Source of the DNA: Veillonella rodentium
GTDB lineage: Bacteria; Bacillota; Negativicutes; Veillonellales; Veillonellaceae
Assembly: GCF_900187285.1 (NCBI RefSeq)
Contig: NZ_LT906470.1
Location: forward strand, 1,255,501 to 1,319,500
DNA length: 64,000 nt
Direction: 5' to 3'
A program made the position numbers and the translations under genes. Numbering within the stretch: the stretch's first letter is position 1; the number at the start of each line of letters is the position of its first letter. Of the stretch, positions 36,255-44,786 are shown in pieces. A model generated the notes under the pieces. It saw only the letters and a program-made list of their open reading frames with translations, was not told the DNA's origin and searched no databases.

Positions 36255-38108
36255 TTAGAATCGAATACCGGCTTGGAACCCGGTCGTTACATGATCAGTT
36301 ACATATCCGTTCGGTTTATATAAAGGAACACCGACAAAAGCATCATAAAACAAACCGGACTTAAATTGACCGCGTATACCTAATGCCGTACCGGCTATAA
36401 TTCGTCCTGTTAATATATCCGTACTAGGTCCATATACTGCACCAACATCTACATTAACATATACACTGGAATGAAGACGAGGAATATAGCTGGCCACTTC
36501 ATTCCGTACATACCAACCGCTTTCACCTAAAAGCGTCCGTTCCCCATCAAAACCTTGTACCGTATAGCGATTCCCGATACTCATCATATCTCGAGAAAAT
36601 AACCGCTTACCGCCTAAGGTCCATTGACCGTGAAATGATGTAGTGATGCTGGCCGGACGATGTCCCCACCGACGTGGTATTTGATAATCTACATCGGCAA
36701 GAAGTTGGGTAAATCGAGTGCTAGGTGCATCGCCGCCAAAATCTGGCTGGGAACCGAACCAGCCTACCCCCTGCTTTACGCCTACACGAGAGTATAATGT
36801 ATTTTGCTTTATATAGCGCCGTTCCGACACCCCCACTTCCAAAGCGGCCGTATCAGCCCGTTGTACAGCAATATCCACATCATTAATATAATTATGTGAG
36901 TTACGTTTGCTGATACTCACATCCCAACTGCGTTTAGTAGTTCGATCACGATGGAACACATGCTGCCACGTGCCTCTAACGGATTTCACTCGACTGGAAC
37001 TGATCACAGGTCCCACTATAGACTGAATTGATTGATGATACGATAAATGACTATATCCAATGCTAAAGGTATCCTTACCTCGCGGAATAGAATAACTAAT
37101 ACTATGGTTTTTAGTTCCCTTTACATACCCCTCATTGGCACCATCATGATTAGCACTGATACGCAATACATCGTTCGCATTGAAAAGACGATCAATACCA
37201 ATAGACGCATTCCATTGCAGTTTACCTGTATCCTTCATTCCCGAGTCATCCACAGAAATAACACCATGAATCGGTGGGCGTTTTGTTGTTTGTAAAACAA
37301 TACGGGAAGATAATGGTCTGGTTCCCGGCTCCAGCTCAATCGTCACAGCTTGAGAGCCGATTCGTTTCATCTGTTCCAGCCCTTGTTCAATATCCCGAAT
37401 ATTCAATATATCTCCTGGACGTAATGGAAACGCATTTTCCCATGGTAAATGGGGACTCTTTTCTTTATATACGACAGATTCAATACGACCTACCTGCAAA
37501 TTAAACTGTAACTGCCCTGATGCTAACGACTGTGCAGGAATGCCAATTCGTGACGTGATATACCCATGAGAAACTAACGCCATATTTAACCGTTCTGCTA
37601 ATGTATTAATATCCTCAACAGTCATTTTCCGATTGACAAATGGATGTGCCGTTTTACTTAAAAATGAAAACTCCTTAGGTGCATCCAGGACTAACGATGT
37701 ACGCTGCGCGTCATAAAATAAAGGGCCTTTTATCAGACGCGTACTCGCCGGCACACTGTTATCCAGGAAAGTGGTGGTCTCCATTGTGGAGGACGTAATA
37801 GAATCACGGGATATAACGGTTTCCTCATGTATCGGCTCCTCCACAATGCGAATATGAGACACAAAAAAAGATGGTCCTTCCTGTACTGGCTGCTCTGCCG
37901 GTATAGTATGACCATCTGATGATGTACTTGACGATGCTATAGCATCCTCTTGTAACTGTATACGTTCCTCTCCTAGCCGCGCCTCTCTCGCTATCTGTTC
38001 TTCTTTTGCCCGTTCCAACGGTTCCACTTGGTCCATAGTTTGTGCTTGTATGGATAATGGAAGACTCATTACTGCTGTAATTCCCATCAATAGTTGTCTA
38101 TATTTCAT
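36255..38108 (-). CDS. TpsB outer-membrane transporter (CdiB/ShlB/FhaC family)
   Basis: 617 residues from ATG at 38108. Signal peptide (RQLLMGITAVMSLPLSIQA), a helical acidic/basic linker, POTRA domain (SKTAHPFVNRKMTVEDINTLAERL and following) and a 16-stranded barrel ending in GFQAGIRF with terminal Phe. It translocates the downstream exoprotein across the outer membrane. The loop-6 motif usually VRGF/VRGY reads VQGFDGE here. Its gene has a good promoter and is first of a three-gene unit: TpsB, exoprotein, DUF805 protein. Confidence 0.92.
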   Translation of the reverse strand: MKYRQLLMGITAVMSLPLSIQAQTMDQVEPLERAKEEQIAREARLGEERIQLQEDAIASSSTSSDGHTIPAEQPVQEGPSFFVSHIRIVEEPIHEETVISRDSITSSTMETTTFLDNSVPASTRLIKGPLFYDAQRTSLVLDAPKEFSFLSKTAHPFVNRKMTVEDINTLAERLNMALVSHGYITSRIGIPAQSLASGQLQFNLQVGRIESVVYKEKSPHLPWENAFPLRPGDILNIRDIEQGLEQMKRIGSQAVTIELEPGTRPLSSRIVLQTTKRPPIHGVISVDDSGMKDTGKLQWNASIGIDRLFNANDVLRISANHDGANEGYVKGTKNHSISYSIPRGKDTFSIGYSHLSYHQSIQSIVGPVISSSRVKSVRGTWQHVFHRDRTTKRSWDVSISKRNSHNYINDVDIAVQRADTAALEVGVSERRYIKQNTLYSRVGVKQGVGWFGSQPDFGGDAPSTRFTQLLADVDYQIPRRWGHRPASITTSFHGQWTLGGKRLFSRDMMSIGNRYTVQGFDGERTLLGESGWYVRNEVASYIPRLHSSVYVNVDVGAVYGPSTDILTGRIIAGTALGIRGQFKSGLFYDAFVGVPLYKPNGYVTDHVTTGFQAGIRF

Positions 38109-38151
38109 AAACACTCTCTTTCTATAACTACTGTATACACATTCTGTACTT

Positions 38152-38180
38152 ATTATATGGTGATTAATTCATGAAATCAA
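38152..38180 (-). promoter_or_regulatory. Promoter of the two-partner secretion operon
   Basis: Minus strand TTGATT, 17 bases, TATAAT, with the -10 about 44 bases upstream of the TpsB start codon. Confidence 0.65.
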
Positions 38181-38462
38181 ATGAGATATACATGAAGTTA
38201 TCATAAAAAAATATCTATACATAAGGTTTACAAAAAATAACGTCATAATAACATTAATTTTTTTAAGCAATAGAATATAAATTTCCTATTAAAGCCAATT
38301 CAAGAAAACACTTCTTCCAAAAATAAATATATATACATCCATATTCATACCCCTATAACCAATGAGAATACTCCAGCAGTTCTTAGGCTTTGACCTATAT
38401 TTATCATTAATTTTTATGCAACAAATGTCTGTTTCTTCATACTGCTACAGGTATAGGGTTTA
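38181..38462. other. AT-rich divergent intergenic region
   Basis: Between the divergent promoters of the TpsB operon and the exported chelatase gene. Strongly AT-rich with several A/T runs. No ORF with a ribosome site and no clear hairpin was seen; regulator sites for either gene could lie here. Confidence 0.5.
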
Positions 38463-38491
38463 TTGACACTCCCATACGCCTTTGCTACGAT
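38463..38491 (+). promoter_or_regulatory. Promoter of the exported chelatase gene
   Basis: TTGACA, 17 bases, TACGAT: a near-consensus promoter. It predicts a leader of about 97 bases before the ATG at 38595. Confidence 0.7.
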
Positions 38492-38505
38492 GACATTAAG
38501 GTTAT

Positions 38506-38562
38506 ATATATACAGTAAATCTATAGTTCTCAATATACGTCTACTACGGCAACTGTATATAT
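38506..38562 (+). other. Leader with long-range inverted repeat before the exported chelatase
   Basis: ATATATACAGT (38506-38516) and ACTGTATATAT (38552-38562) are perfectly complementary over 11 bases and would close a 35-base loop inside the predicted 5' leader. It may be a structured regulatory leader or simply operator half-sites. It matches no riboswitch I recognise. Confidence 0.35.
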
Positions 38563-38594
38563 GTGTAGTTGTAGTTATAGATAGGAGTTTTAAA

Positions 38595-39584
38595 ATGAAA
38601 AAAGAATTAACATTAGCATCCGCTCTATTAGGTCTTGCCGTATCTTTCGGTGCACCGGTTGTATCTGACGCAGCATATCAACTAAATGAAGAGGTTAAAA
38701 ATCCTACACCTGCATTATTGGAAGCATCTTCTATCGGTGTTCGCACTCATGAAACTAAAGAGCTTCAAAACCAAGAAAACAAAGATGCTATCGTTGTTAT
38801 GAGTTTCGGTACTACTTACAAAGAAACACGCACTAAAACTATCGACGCTACTGTAGCCGCTATTCAAGCAGCACATCCTAATACAAAAGTAGTAACAGCT
38901 TTCACAAGCCATATCATTCGTGACCGTATCCAAGCGAAAGAAGGCATTACCTACCCAACACCTGAAGAAGCATTGGATCAGTTGAAAGCAGCCGGTTATA
39001 CACGCGTTGCACTTACAACATTAGATGTTATCCCCGGTATGGAATACAATTATGACGTAGCTGTATTTAACTTATATAAAAACAACTTCAAAAAAATGAC
39101 TCTTGGTACTCCACTCATGTACTGGATGGGCCAGGAAAATCAAACCGACGAAGTAGTAGAAACATTGAAGGCCGTAACATCTCAATTTCCTAAATTGGGT
39201 AAAGAAGATGCAGTGCTTATCATGGCTCACGGTACTCCGGATCCATCCAACGCATACTATGCAGTTATCCAGGATCGCATCGATTCCCTAGGTCTTAAAA
39301 ATACATTTATCTACACGGTTGAAGGTACTCCAAATCTTGAACAGATAATCCCTCAATTAAAAGCTAAAGGCATTAAACATGTTACATTGATGCCGTTCAT
39401 GATGGTAGCCGGCGACCATGCTAATAATGATATGGCCGGTGATGAACCTGATTCTCACAAATCTATCCTTACAAAAGAAGGCTTCAAGGTTGATACATAC
39501 CTTCACGGTCTTGGGGAAAACCAAAATATCCGTAAAATTTTCGTAGAACGCGCTAACGAAGCTTGGGATGCATTACAAAAATAA
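38595..39584 (+). CDS. Exported CbiK-like chelatase
   Basis: 329 residues from ATG at 38595 (MKKELTLASALLGLAVSFGA...SDAA signal peptide) preceded by TAGGAG. The mature part is a full CbiK-type chelatase with intact catalytic positions: Glu150 (VIPGMEYNYD), His212 (LIMAHGTPDPSN) and His275 (MVAGDHANNDMAGD). Periplasmic CbiK proteins with proposed haem or metal-tetrapyrrole roles are known from Desulfovibrio, and chelatase-like haem proteins occur on the surface of Porphyromonas. Here it is followed 16 bp later by a substrate-binding lipoprotein, so uptake or demetallation of tetrapyrroles in the periplasm is the likeliest role. Confidence 0.85.
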   Translation: MKKELTLASALLGLAVSFGAPVVSDAAYQLNEEVKNPTPALLEASSIGVRTHETKELQNQENKDAIVVMSFGTTYKETRTKTIDATVAAIQAAHPNTKVVTAFTSHIIRDRIQAKEGITYPTPEEALDQLKAAGYTRVALTTLDVIPGMEYNYDVAVFNLYKNNFKKMTLGTPLMYWMGQENQTDEVVETLKAVTSQFPKLGKEDAVLIMAHGTPDPSNAYYAVIQDRIDSLGLKNTFIYTVEGTPNLEQIIPQLKAKGIKHVTLMPFMMVAGDHANNDMAGDEPDSHKSILTKEGFKVDTYLHGLGENQNIRKIFVERANEAWDALQK

Positions 39585-39600
39585 TTGATAAGGAGTTATT

Positions 39601-40542
39601 ATGAAACGCATTTGGATTGCCGCTACAGTATTATTAAGTTTACTCATGGTACTGGGCGGATGTACAAAGACATCTACGGCACCATCCGCAGATACACGTG
39701 ATATTACTTTAGACAGCACAACCTATACCGTACCGGCACATCCGGAAAAAATTGCGGTTCTATCGAACTCTTTGCTTTCAATGCTATATGCGGTAGACGG
39801 TAAAGCCATCAGTCGTGTCAGCACAACGGATCCATTGCCTCCGGAATTAGAAGCATTGCCCGTATTAGGTCAGACGGCCAATATTAATATAGAGCAACTG
39901 CTCAGCCTGCACCCTGATTTTGTTTTAGGCCTCGAATCACAGCATAAAAAATACGAATCCGTCTTAAACAGCAATCATATTCCGACGGTACTCGTTAATT
40001 ACGAAGGTATCAAGGACAATGTACCTCTTATCAAATTCCTTGGTAACCTCACCAATCACCAGGATAAGGCCGATACATTAGTTGCGACTTATGAAAGTAA
40101 CATTCAACGCGTTAAGGATGCCGTCAAAGATCGGACACCTGCACGCGTGGCCGTATTACGCGCCACCGGTAAGGGTGTTACGGCAGAAACAGATGCAGCC
40201 ATTACCGCATCTATGGTCAAGGATTTAGGCATGACAAACGTCGTTTCCGCTCATCTCGATAAGGCTACCACTGATAAAACCGTGCCTTACTCGTTGGAAA
40301 CATTGGCGGAAGATGATCCGGACATTATCTTTGTCGTAACCATGGGCAAGGAAGAAGAAATTACAAAAGCGATGCAACAGGCCATGACAGGCAACCCTGC
40401 ATGGAATAATCTGAAAGCGGTACAAAACAATCACGTTGTATACTTACCGTCTAAACTATTCCTGTTAAATCCGGGACTCAATACACCGGAAGCAATGGCT
40501 AAGCTTGTAAAAGAAGCCTACGGAATAGACGTAACATTTTAG
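39601..40542 (+). CDS. Periplasmic-binding lipoprotein for iron-complex/haem/cobalamin uptake (BtuF/FecB-like)
   Basis: 313 residues. Lipoprotein signal with lipobox VLGGC (Cys21). The rest is a class III periplasmic-binding fold: PEKIAVLSNSLLSML, VLGQTANINIEQLLSLHPDFVLG, DDPDIIFVVTMGKEE. It would deliver ligand to the FecCD/BtuC permease and ATPase encoded convergently at 40738-42521. In one transcript with the exported chelatase. The ligand could be cobalamin, haem or a siderophore; context favours a tetrapyrrole. Confidence 0.85.
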   Translation: MKRIWIAATVLLSLLMVLGGCTKTSTAPSADTRDITLDSTTYTVPAHPEKIAVLSNSLLSMLYAVDGKAISRVSTTDPLPPELEALPVLGQTANINIEQLLSLHPDFVLGLESQHKKYESVLNSNHIPTVLVNYEGIKDNVPLIKFLGNLTNHQDKADTLVATYESNIQRVKDAVKDRTPARVAVLRATGKGVTAETDAAITASMVKDLGMTNVVSAHLDKATTDKTVPYSLETLAEDDPDIIFVVTMGKEEEITKAMQQAMTGNPAWNNLKAVQNNHVVYLPSKLFLLNPGLNTPEAMAKLVKEAYGIDVTF

Positions 40543-40576
40543 AGCAAATCAATTCTATACACTCTGACAATAAATA

Positions 40577-40618
40577 AAAAGGTGGTAGTGAAATACGTAT
40601 TTCACTATCACCTTTTTT
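40577..40618 (+). terminator. Strong terminator after the binding-protein gene
   Basis: AAAAAGGTG(G/A)TAGTGAAATA stem with almost no loop, followed by TTTTTT on the plus strand and by a T-run on the minus strand. It lies 34 bp after the stop and could stop transcription from both sides. Confidence 0.9.
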
Positions 40619-40662
40619 ACAATATATCCAATCTGATTTTTACAATTAACTTAAAAGATAAA

Positions 40663-40701
40663 ATGCCGATGCACATAGTTATTTACTAACTGCATCGGCA
40701 T
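40663..40701 (-). terminator. Terminator of the cbi-ABC operon
   Basis: An 11-bp perfect stem ATGCCGATGCA / TGCATCGGCAT with a 17-base loop, ending in TTTT on the minus strand, 37 bp past the ATPase stop. Confidence 0.8.
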
Positions 40702-40737
40702 TAAAACAACACGTTCTGTCCTATAAACCTTATATAC

Positions 40738-41526
40738 TTATGCCAATCCCTGGATTTTTACATAAGGCTTATCCGTTCTATCTTCAATGACAGCACGTAC
40801 CTTAAAGACGTCTAACAGCAACTGTTCCGTCATGATATCCTGAGGCGCTCCATCGACTACGAGATGCCCTTCCTTGATGACCGCCATATAATCGGCGTAC
40901 TGTGCAGCTTGCGTCAAATCATGCAGAACCATAAGGACCGTCATATTCTGTTCACGGTTGAGCCGTTTCAACAATTCCATGATTTCCAGTTGATGATTGA
41001 TATCCAAATAGGTCGTCGGTTCATCCAGGACGAGCAACTGCGGTTCCTGTGCAAGGGCCATCGCAATCCACACGCGTTGCCGCTCCCCGCCCGACAAGGA
41101 CGGCATCATCTGATGTCTCAAACGGGATGTCTTCGTAATTTCCAGTGCCCGATCCACAGCAAGGCGATCCTCCTTCGCCGTATTTTTCCACCAAGACTGA
41201 TGAGGATAGCGACCGCAGTAGACGAGCTCTTCAACGGTCATATCGCGCGGCATATCAGGTACCTGCGGTAAAAATGCCATATACGTGGATAATTCCTTCT
41301 GTGAATAGTCTCCGAGCGCTTTCCCATTAATCGATACATTGCCGGAATCGGCTTTCACATGACCGATAATAGACCGTAAAAGCGTGCTTTTACCACAACC
41401 GTTAGGCCCTATGAGGGCTGTAATCTCATGATTCGGAATAGTGAAAGAAATATCATGTAATATATGACGGCCGCCCAGAATAATATTCAATCGGTCCACA
41501 CTGATCGCAGCACCGTTATGATTCAT
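40738..41526 (-). CDS. ABC transporter ATPase (BtuD/FecE family)
   Basis: 262 residues. Walker A GPNGCGKST, Q-loop LPQVPDM, signature LSGGERQRVWIA, Walker B LLVLDEPTTYLD and H-loop VLHDLTQA. It powers import by the permease encoded just upstream, whose stop overlaps its ATG by one base. Last gene of the cbi operon. The family imports cobalamin, haem or siderophores; the cbi context favours corrinoids. Confidence 0.93.
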   Translation of the reverse strand: MNHNGAAISVDRLNIILGGRHILHDISFTIPNHEITALIGPNGCGKSTLLRSIIGHVKADSGNVSINGKALGDYSQKELSTYMAFLPQVPDMPRDMTVEELVYCGRYPHQSWWKNTAKEDRLAVDRALEITKTSRLRHQMMPSLSGGERQRVWIAMALAQEPQLLVLDEPTTYLDINHQLEIMELLKRLNREQNMTVLMVLHDLTQAAQYADYMAVIKEGHLVVDGAPQDIMTEQLLLDVFKVRAVIEDRTDKPYVKIQGLA

Positions 41527-42521
41527 TACCTATCCCTCCTCAACAAATACAAGAAGAACGGTGCCCCGAAAAAGGCCATGATGATGCCTACGGGAATTTC
41601 AATAGGACTGGCGATAACGCGCCCCACTGTGTCGCTCACGACTAACACAAGAGCCCCAAGCAAAGCAGAACCCGGTAACAAGTATGCGTAATCATTGCCG
41701 ATAATCAGGCGCAACATGTGAGGTACCACGAGGCCGACAAAACCGATAAGCCCCGCAATACTCACCGCGCCGGCAGCTAAAAGAGCGGCCACGGCGGTCA
41801 TCATAAACCGTGTTTGCTCAACCTTAAGACCCAGCCCCTTCGCCGTTTCATCCCCTAAGCTCAATATGGTGAGGCGCTTTGCACCTAAGCAGGCCAAGAT
41901 AAGGCCTACCATAGCATACGGAAATAACACCTCTACCTGAGGCCAGCTGCGAGCCGATAACCCCCCTACCATCCAAAGCAAGGCCCCTTGTACACGGTCC
42001 CCGTAAAATACGAGGAGAGCCGAAATACCGGAGCCTAAGAAAGCGGCTACGGCCACGCCGGCCAAAATAATTCGACTCGGTCTGATGCCGTTTTTCCAGG
42101 CCAATGCGTAGACCATGAGGGCCGCCCCCATAGCACCTAAAAAAGCTACTAAAGGCACGATATAATCATAGCCGGGAAATAATATCAGAACGATAACGCC
42201 AGCAAGGCCCGCTCCTGATGATACCCCTACTATCTGAGGATCCGCCAGTGGATTCTTCATGACCGCCTGTAAAATAGCACCGGATACGGCGAGAGAAGCC
42301 CCTACAAAGGCGGCCACAATATTACGAGGAAGCCGTATATTCCAAATGATTTGAGATGAAGTTGATGTCAGCTCCGAAGATGTAATGGCTTGCCAAATAT
42401 CCTGTAGCGACACATATGTGGAACCGTACAATAACGAAAAAATCATGCTGGATACGACGGCACCCACCAGAATAATCATAACAAGCATACGAAATGCTTT
42501 ACGATCAGTTGCAGTACCCAT
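41526..42521 (-). CDS. ABC transporter permease (BtuC/FecCD family)
   Basis: 331 residues with about ten membrane spans. FecCD hallmarks: RLPRNIVAAFVGASLAVSGAILQAVMKNPLADPQIVGVSSGAG, GLIGFVGLVVPHMLR (coupling helix region) and IPVGIIMAFFGAPFFLYLL (each seen as part of a longer conserved run). Three bases after cbiC and overlapping the ATPase, so it belongs to the cobalamin operon. Its partner binding protein is probably the lipoprotein at 39601-40542. Confidence 0.93.
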   Translation of the reverse strand: MGTATDRKAFRMLVMIILVGAVVSSMIFSLLYGSTYVSLQDIWQAITSSELTSTSSQIIWNIRLPRNIVAAFVGASLAVSGAILQAVMKNPLADPQIVGVSSGAGLAGVIVLILFPGYDYIVPLVAFLGAMGAALMVYALAWKNGIRPSRIILAGVAVAAFLGSGISALLVFYGDRVQGALLWMVGGLSARSWPQVEVLFPYAMVGLILACLGAKRLTILSLGDETAKGLGLKVEQTRFMMTAVAALLAAGAVSIAGLIGFVGLVVPHMLRLIIGNDYAYLLPGSALLGALVLVVSDTVGRVIASPIEIPVGIIMAFFGAPFFLYLLRRDR

Positions 42522-42524
42522 AGT

Positions 42525-43190
42525 TTACTTCTCGTGTTTACCTTCTACAAAGAGCATGTCATTGCGTTTCACATCTGTATAAAGCAATGCATTACATACG
42601 GATGCGGCAATCGGACTGCCGCCCTTGTTGCCTTTTACGGTAATATACGGTACAGGGGACACCTCCATGAGGTAATCTTTGGATTCGGCCGCCCCCACAA
42701 AGCCTACAGGAATACCGATGATAAGGGCCGGTTTTACACCTTCTTCGAGAGCAAGGCGCAATACTTCGTAAAGTGCAGTCGGCGCATTACCGATAGCGAC
42801 GATTTGGCCTTCTAACTGTTTGCCGAATGTACGCATGGCTGCGATAGAGCGCGTAACCCCCAATTCTTTCGCCATCTTAGCTACATTTTCATCCTTGATG
42901 AGGCAATGTACTTCATTACCGCGAAGTTTAAGAGCCGGTTTGGAAATACCCGTGCGTACCATTTCCACATCAGTGTAAATATCTGCCCCCTTATCTAACG
43001 CTTCGATGCCCTTTTGTACCGCATCAGGGCTCATTTTAACGAGTTGTGCGTATTCCACGTCACCGGAAGCGTGAACCGTTCTGGATACAACGCGGATCTC
43101 ATCATCGCTTAACCCCAAATCCTTTACATAATCGTAAATGATTTCCATACTTTTATCTTCAATGGCTTTAGGATTTTTTACGTAATCCAT
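42525..43190 (-). CDS. cbiC: Cobalt-precorrin-8 methylmutase
   Basis: 221 residues from ATG at 43190 (MDYVKNPKAIEDKSM), with GGGAGG seven bases upstream; in-frame starts further upstream lie deep within the preceding gene. Motifs: the N-terminal PKAIEDKSMEII, VVSRTVHASGDVEYAQ (with the catalytic His), AIGNAPTALYEVL and IGIPVGFVGAAESK. It moves the C11 methyl to C12 to give cobyrinic acid. It overlaps the end of cbiJ by 23 bases. Confidence 0.94.
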   Translation of the reverse strand: MDYVKNPKAIEDKSMEIIYDYVKDLGLSDDEIRVVSRTVHASGDVEYAQLVKMSPDAVQKGIEALDKGADIYTDVEMVRTGISKPALKLRGNEVHCLIKDENVAKMAKELGVTRSIAAMRTFGKQLEGQIVAIGNAPTALYEVLRLALEEGVKPALIIGIPVGFVGAAESKDYLMEVSPVPYITVKGNKGGSPIAASVCNALLYTDVKRNDMLFVEGKHEK

Positions 43191-43965
43191 TAGTGTCCTC
43201 CCATAAATTAAAAAATTCTTCATTCGACGAAACCATAGGCCCTTCAATGGTCACACGCGGCCTGTCGATAACAATAACATGGATATTAAGGTCCATGGCG
43301 GCCTGCAGTTTCGTATCCGCTCCGCCGACGAGGCCGGAGTTTTTCATCACCACCACGCTCGCCTTCGTATCATGAAACATGATGCGATTCATATCATATG
43401 AAAACGGACCTTGTACGGCAACAATGCGTTTCGGACTCACCTTGAGGTCCTCCATCATGGTGAGTACCTCTGCGGTCGGCAAAATCCGAGTCCATACTTC
43501 ACAATCCCGTAAAGCTTCAGACTTGGCAAAAATATGCATCGTCTTACTGCCTGTCGTCAAATATATATGACCGTTGTTTTCTTTTGCTAATCGGCCTGCC
43601 ATATTTGCCGCTTCCGCTTCATCCGTTACGATATGCAATTTATCGTAATCCGGTAGCGGCACCTCTTTACGCTCGAAGCGAACGAACGGAATATCCATCG
43701 CCTTCGCCGCATCCTGAGCCGTCGACGTTACGATAGCCGCATAAGGATGGCTGGCATCAATCAATAAACGTACATCGTGTTCCGCGATTAAATTCTGCAT
43801 AGCCTGTTGATCGAGGCGTCCCGTATGAACTGTAATGCCTTTATGAGCGGCCAACTCCGCTCCATATTGACTCACCACGGTAACCAGTACATCTTCACCG
43901 GTCCGCTCCTGAATGTCTACCGCTAAAGTGCGTCCATCCAAAGTCCCGGCGATGACCCATATCAT
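43168..43965 (-). CDS. cbiJ: Cobalt-precorrin-6A reductase
   Basis: 265 residues of the CbiJ/CobK family: MIWVIAGTLDGRTLAVDI at the start, LLIDASHPYAAIVTSTAQDAA, IYLTTGSKTMHIF, RIVAVQGPFSYDMN and VVMKNSGLVGGADTKLQAA. It reduces precorrin-6A with NAD(P)H. Its start overlaps the cbiH stop by four bases and its end overlaps cbiC. Confidence 0.92.
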   Translation of the reverse strand: MIWVIAGTLDGRTLAVDIQERTGEDVLVTVVSQYGAELAAHKGITVHTGRLDQQAMQNLIAEHDVRLLIDASHPYAAIVTSTAQDAAKAMDIPFVRFERKEVPLPDYDKLHIVTDEAEAANMAGRLAKENNGHIYLTTGSKTMHIFAKSEALRDCEVWTRILPTAEVLTMMEDLKVSPKRIVAVQGPFSYDMNRIMFHDTKASVVVMKNSGLVGGADTKLQAAMDLNIHVIVIDRPRVTIEGPMVSSNEEFFNLWEDTNGLRKKS

Positions 43966-44786
43966 AATTTGTAGCCTCGCGGTGTAATCATACGGCCATT
44001 TTCAACATATGTTTGGCTGTTACCGATGATAACGAGGGTCTGCATATCCACTTCTTCGTTTGTAAAGTTTTCAAGGTCGGAAATAATCATATGTTGACCG
44101 GCACGCCCTGCTTTTTGCACGATGCCGACCGGTGTTTTAGGATCACGATATTTAAGAACGATATCGCGAACTTCATCAAGATGCGTTACGCGTTTTTTAC
44201 TGCGCGGATTGTAAAGGGAAATAACCATATCCCCTTGTGCACAGAGGTCAGCACGTTTTTTAATGAGATCCCAGGGAGTCATCAAATCACTTAGGGAAAT
44301 CACCGCAAAATCATGCATCAACGGCGCCCCCAATATGGATGCCGCTACGTTAACAGCACTTAGACCCGGTACGATATCTACGGAAGGACGTCTGTCGGCA
44401 GGCACTTTATTAGCCAATTCCAACACAAGCCCCGCCATGCCGTATACGCCGGAGTCACCGGAGGATACTACCACAACCTGATGCCCTTCTACAGCGAGAT
44501 CAACCGCTTGTTGACAACGGTCCACCTCTTGCATCATCGCCGTTCCCACAGTCTCCTTGCCTTTGATTAGATCCTCAATCAAATCGAGATATGTCAAGTA
44601 CCCTACCACGCGGTCTGCCGCCAGAATAGCTTCACGCGCCTGTGGCGTCATAAACTCCGCATTACCCGGTCCGATGCCGATTACCTTGATGTTACCTGTG
44701 CAATGGCAATTGTTGTTTTGGGATACACCGTTTTGTGTTGTATTAATGTTCGGCTCCTGGCCGCCAGTAGTGCTGTTGTTTCGCAT
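43962..44786 (-). CDS. cbiH: Cobalt-precorrin-3B C17-methyltransferase with N-terminal extension
   Basis: 274 residues. The methylase domain begins only at about residue 33 (IKVIGIGPGNAEFMTPQA) and continues with VVVVSSGDSGVYGMAGL and VDIVPGLSAVNVAASILGAPLMHDF, typical of CbiH/CobJ (ring contraction). The first ~32 residues are Asn/Thr/Gln-rich with one CHC triplet and are encoded entirely within the 3' end of cbiG in another frame (106-base overlap). No ATG or GTG in frame is seen closer to the domain, and AGGAG precedes the ATG at 44786, so the extension is likely real. Confidence 0.88.
   Translation of the reverse strand: MRNNSTTGGQEPNINTTQNGVSQNNNCHCTGNIKVIGIGPGNAEFMTPQAREAILAADRVVGYLTYLDLIEDLIKGKETVGTAMMQEVDRCQQAVDLAVEGHQVVVVSSGDSGVYGMAGLVLELANKVPADRRPSVDIVPGLSAVNVAASILGAPLMHDFAVISLSDLMTPWDLIKKRADLCAQGDMVISLYNPRSKKRVTHLDEVRDIVLKYRDPKTPVGIVQKAGRAGQHMIISDLENFTNEEVDMQTLVIIGNSQTYVENGRMITPRGYKL

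Noticed and set aside
44681-44786. Frameshift error joining cbiG and cbiH
   Set aside because: Both proteins have complete family domains and cbiH has its own ribosome site, so a true overlap is more likely than a broken fusion.
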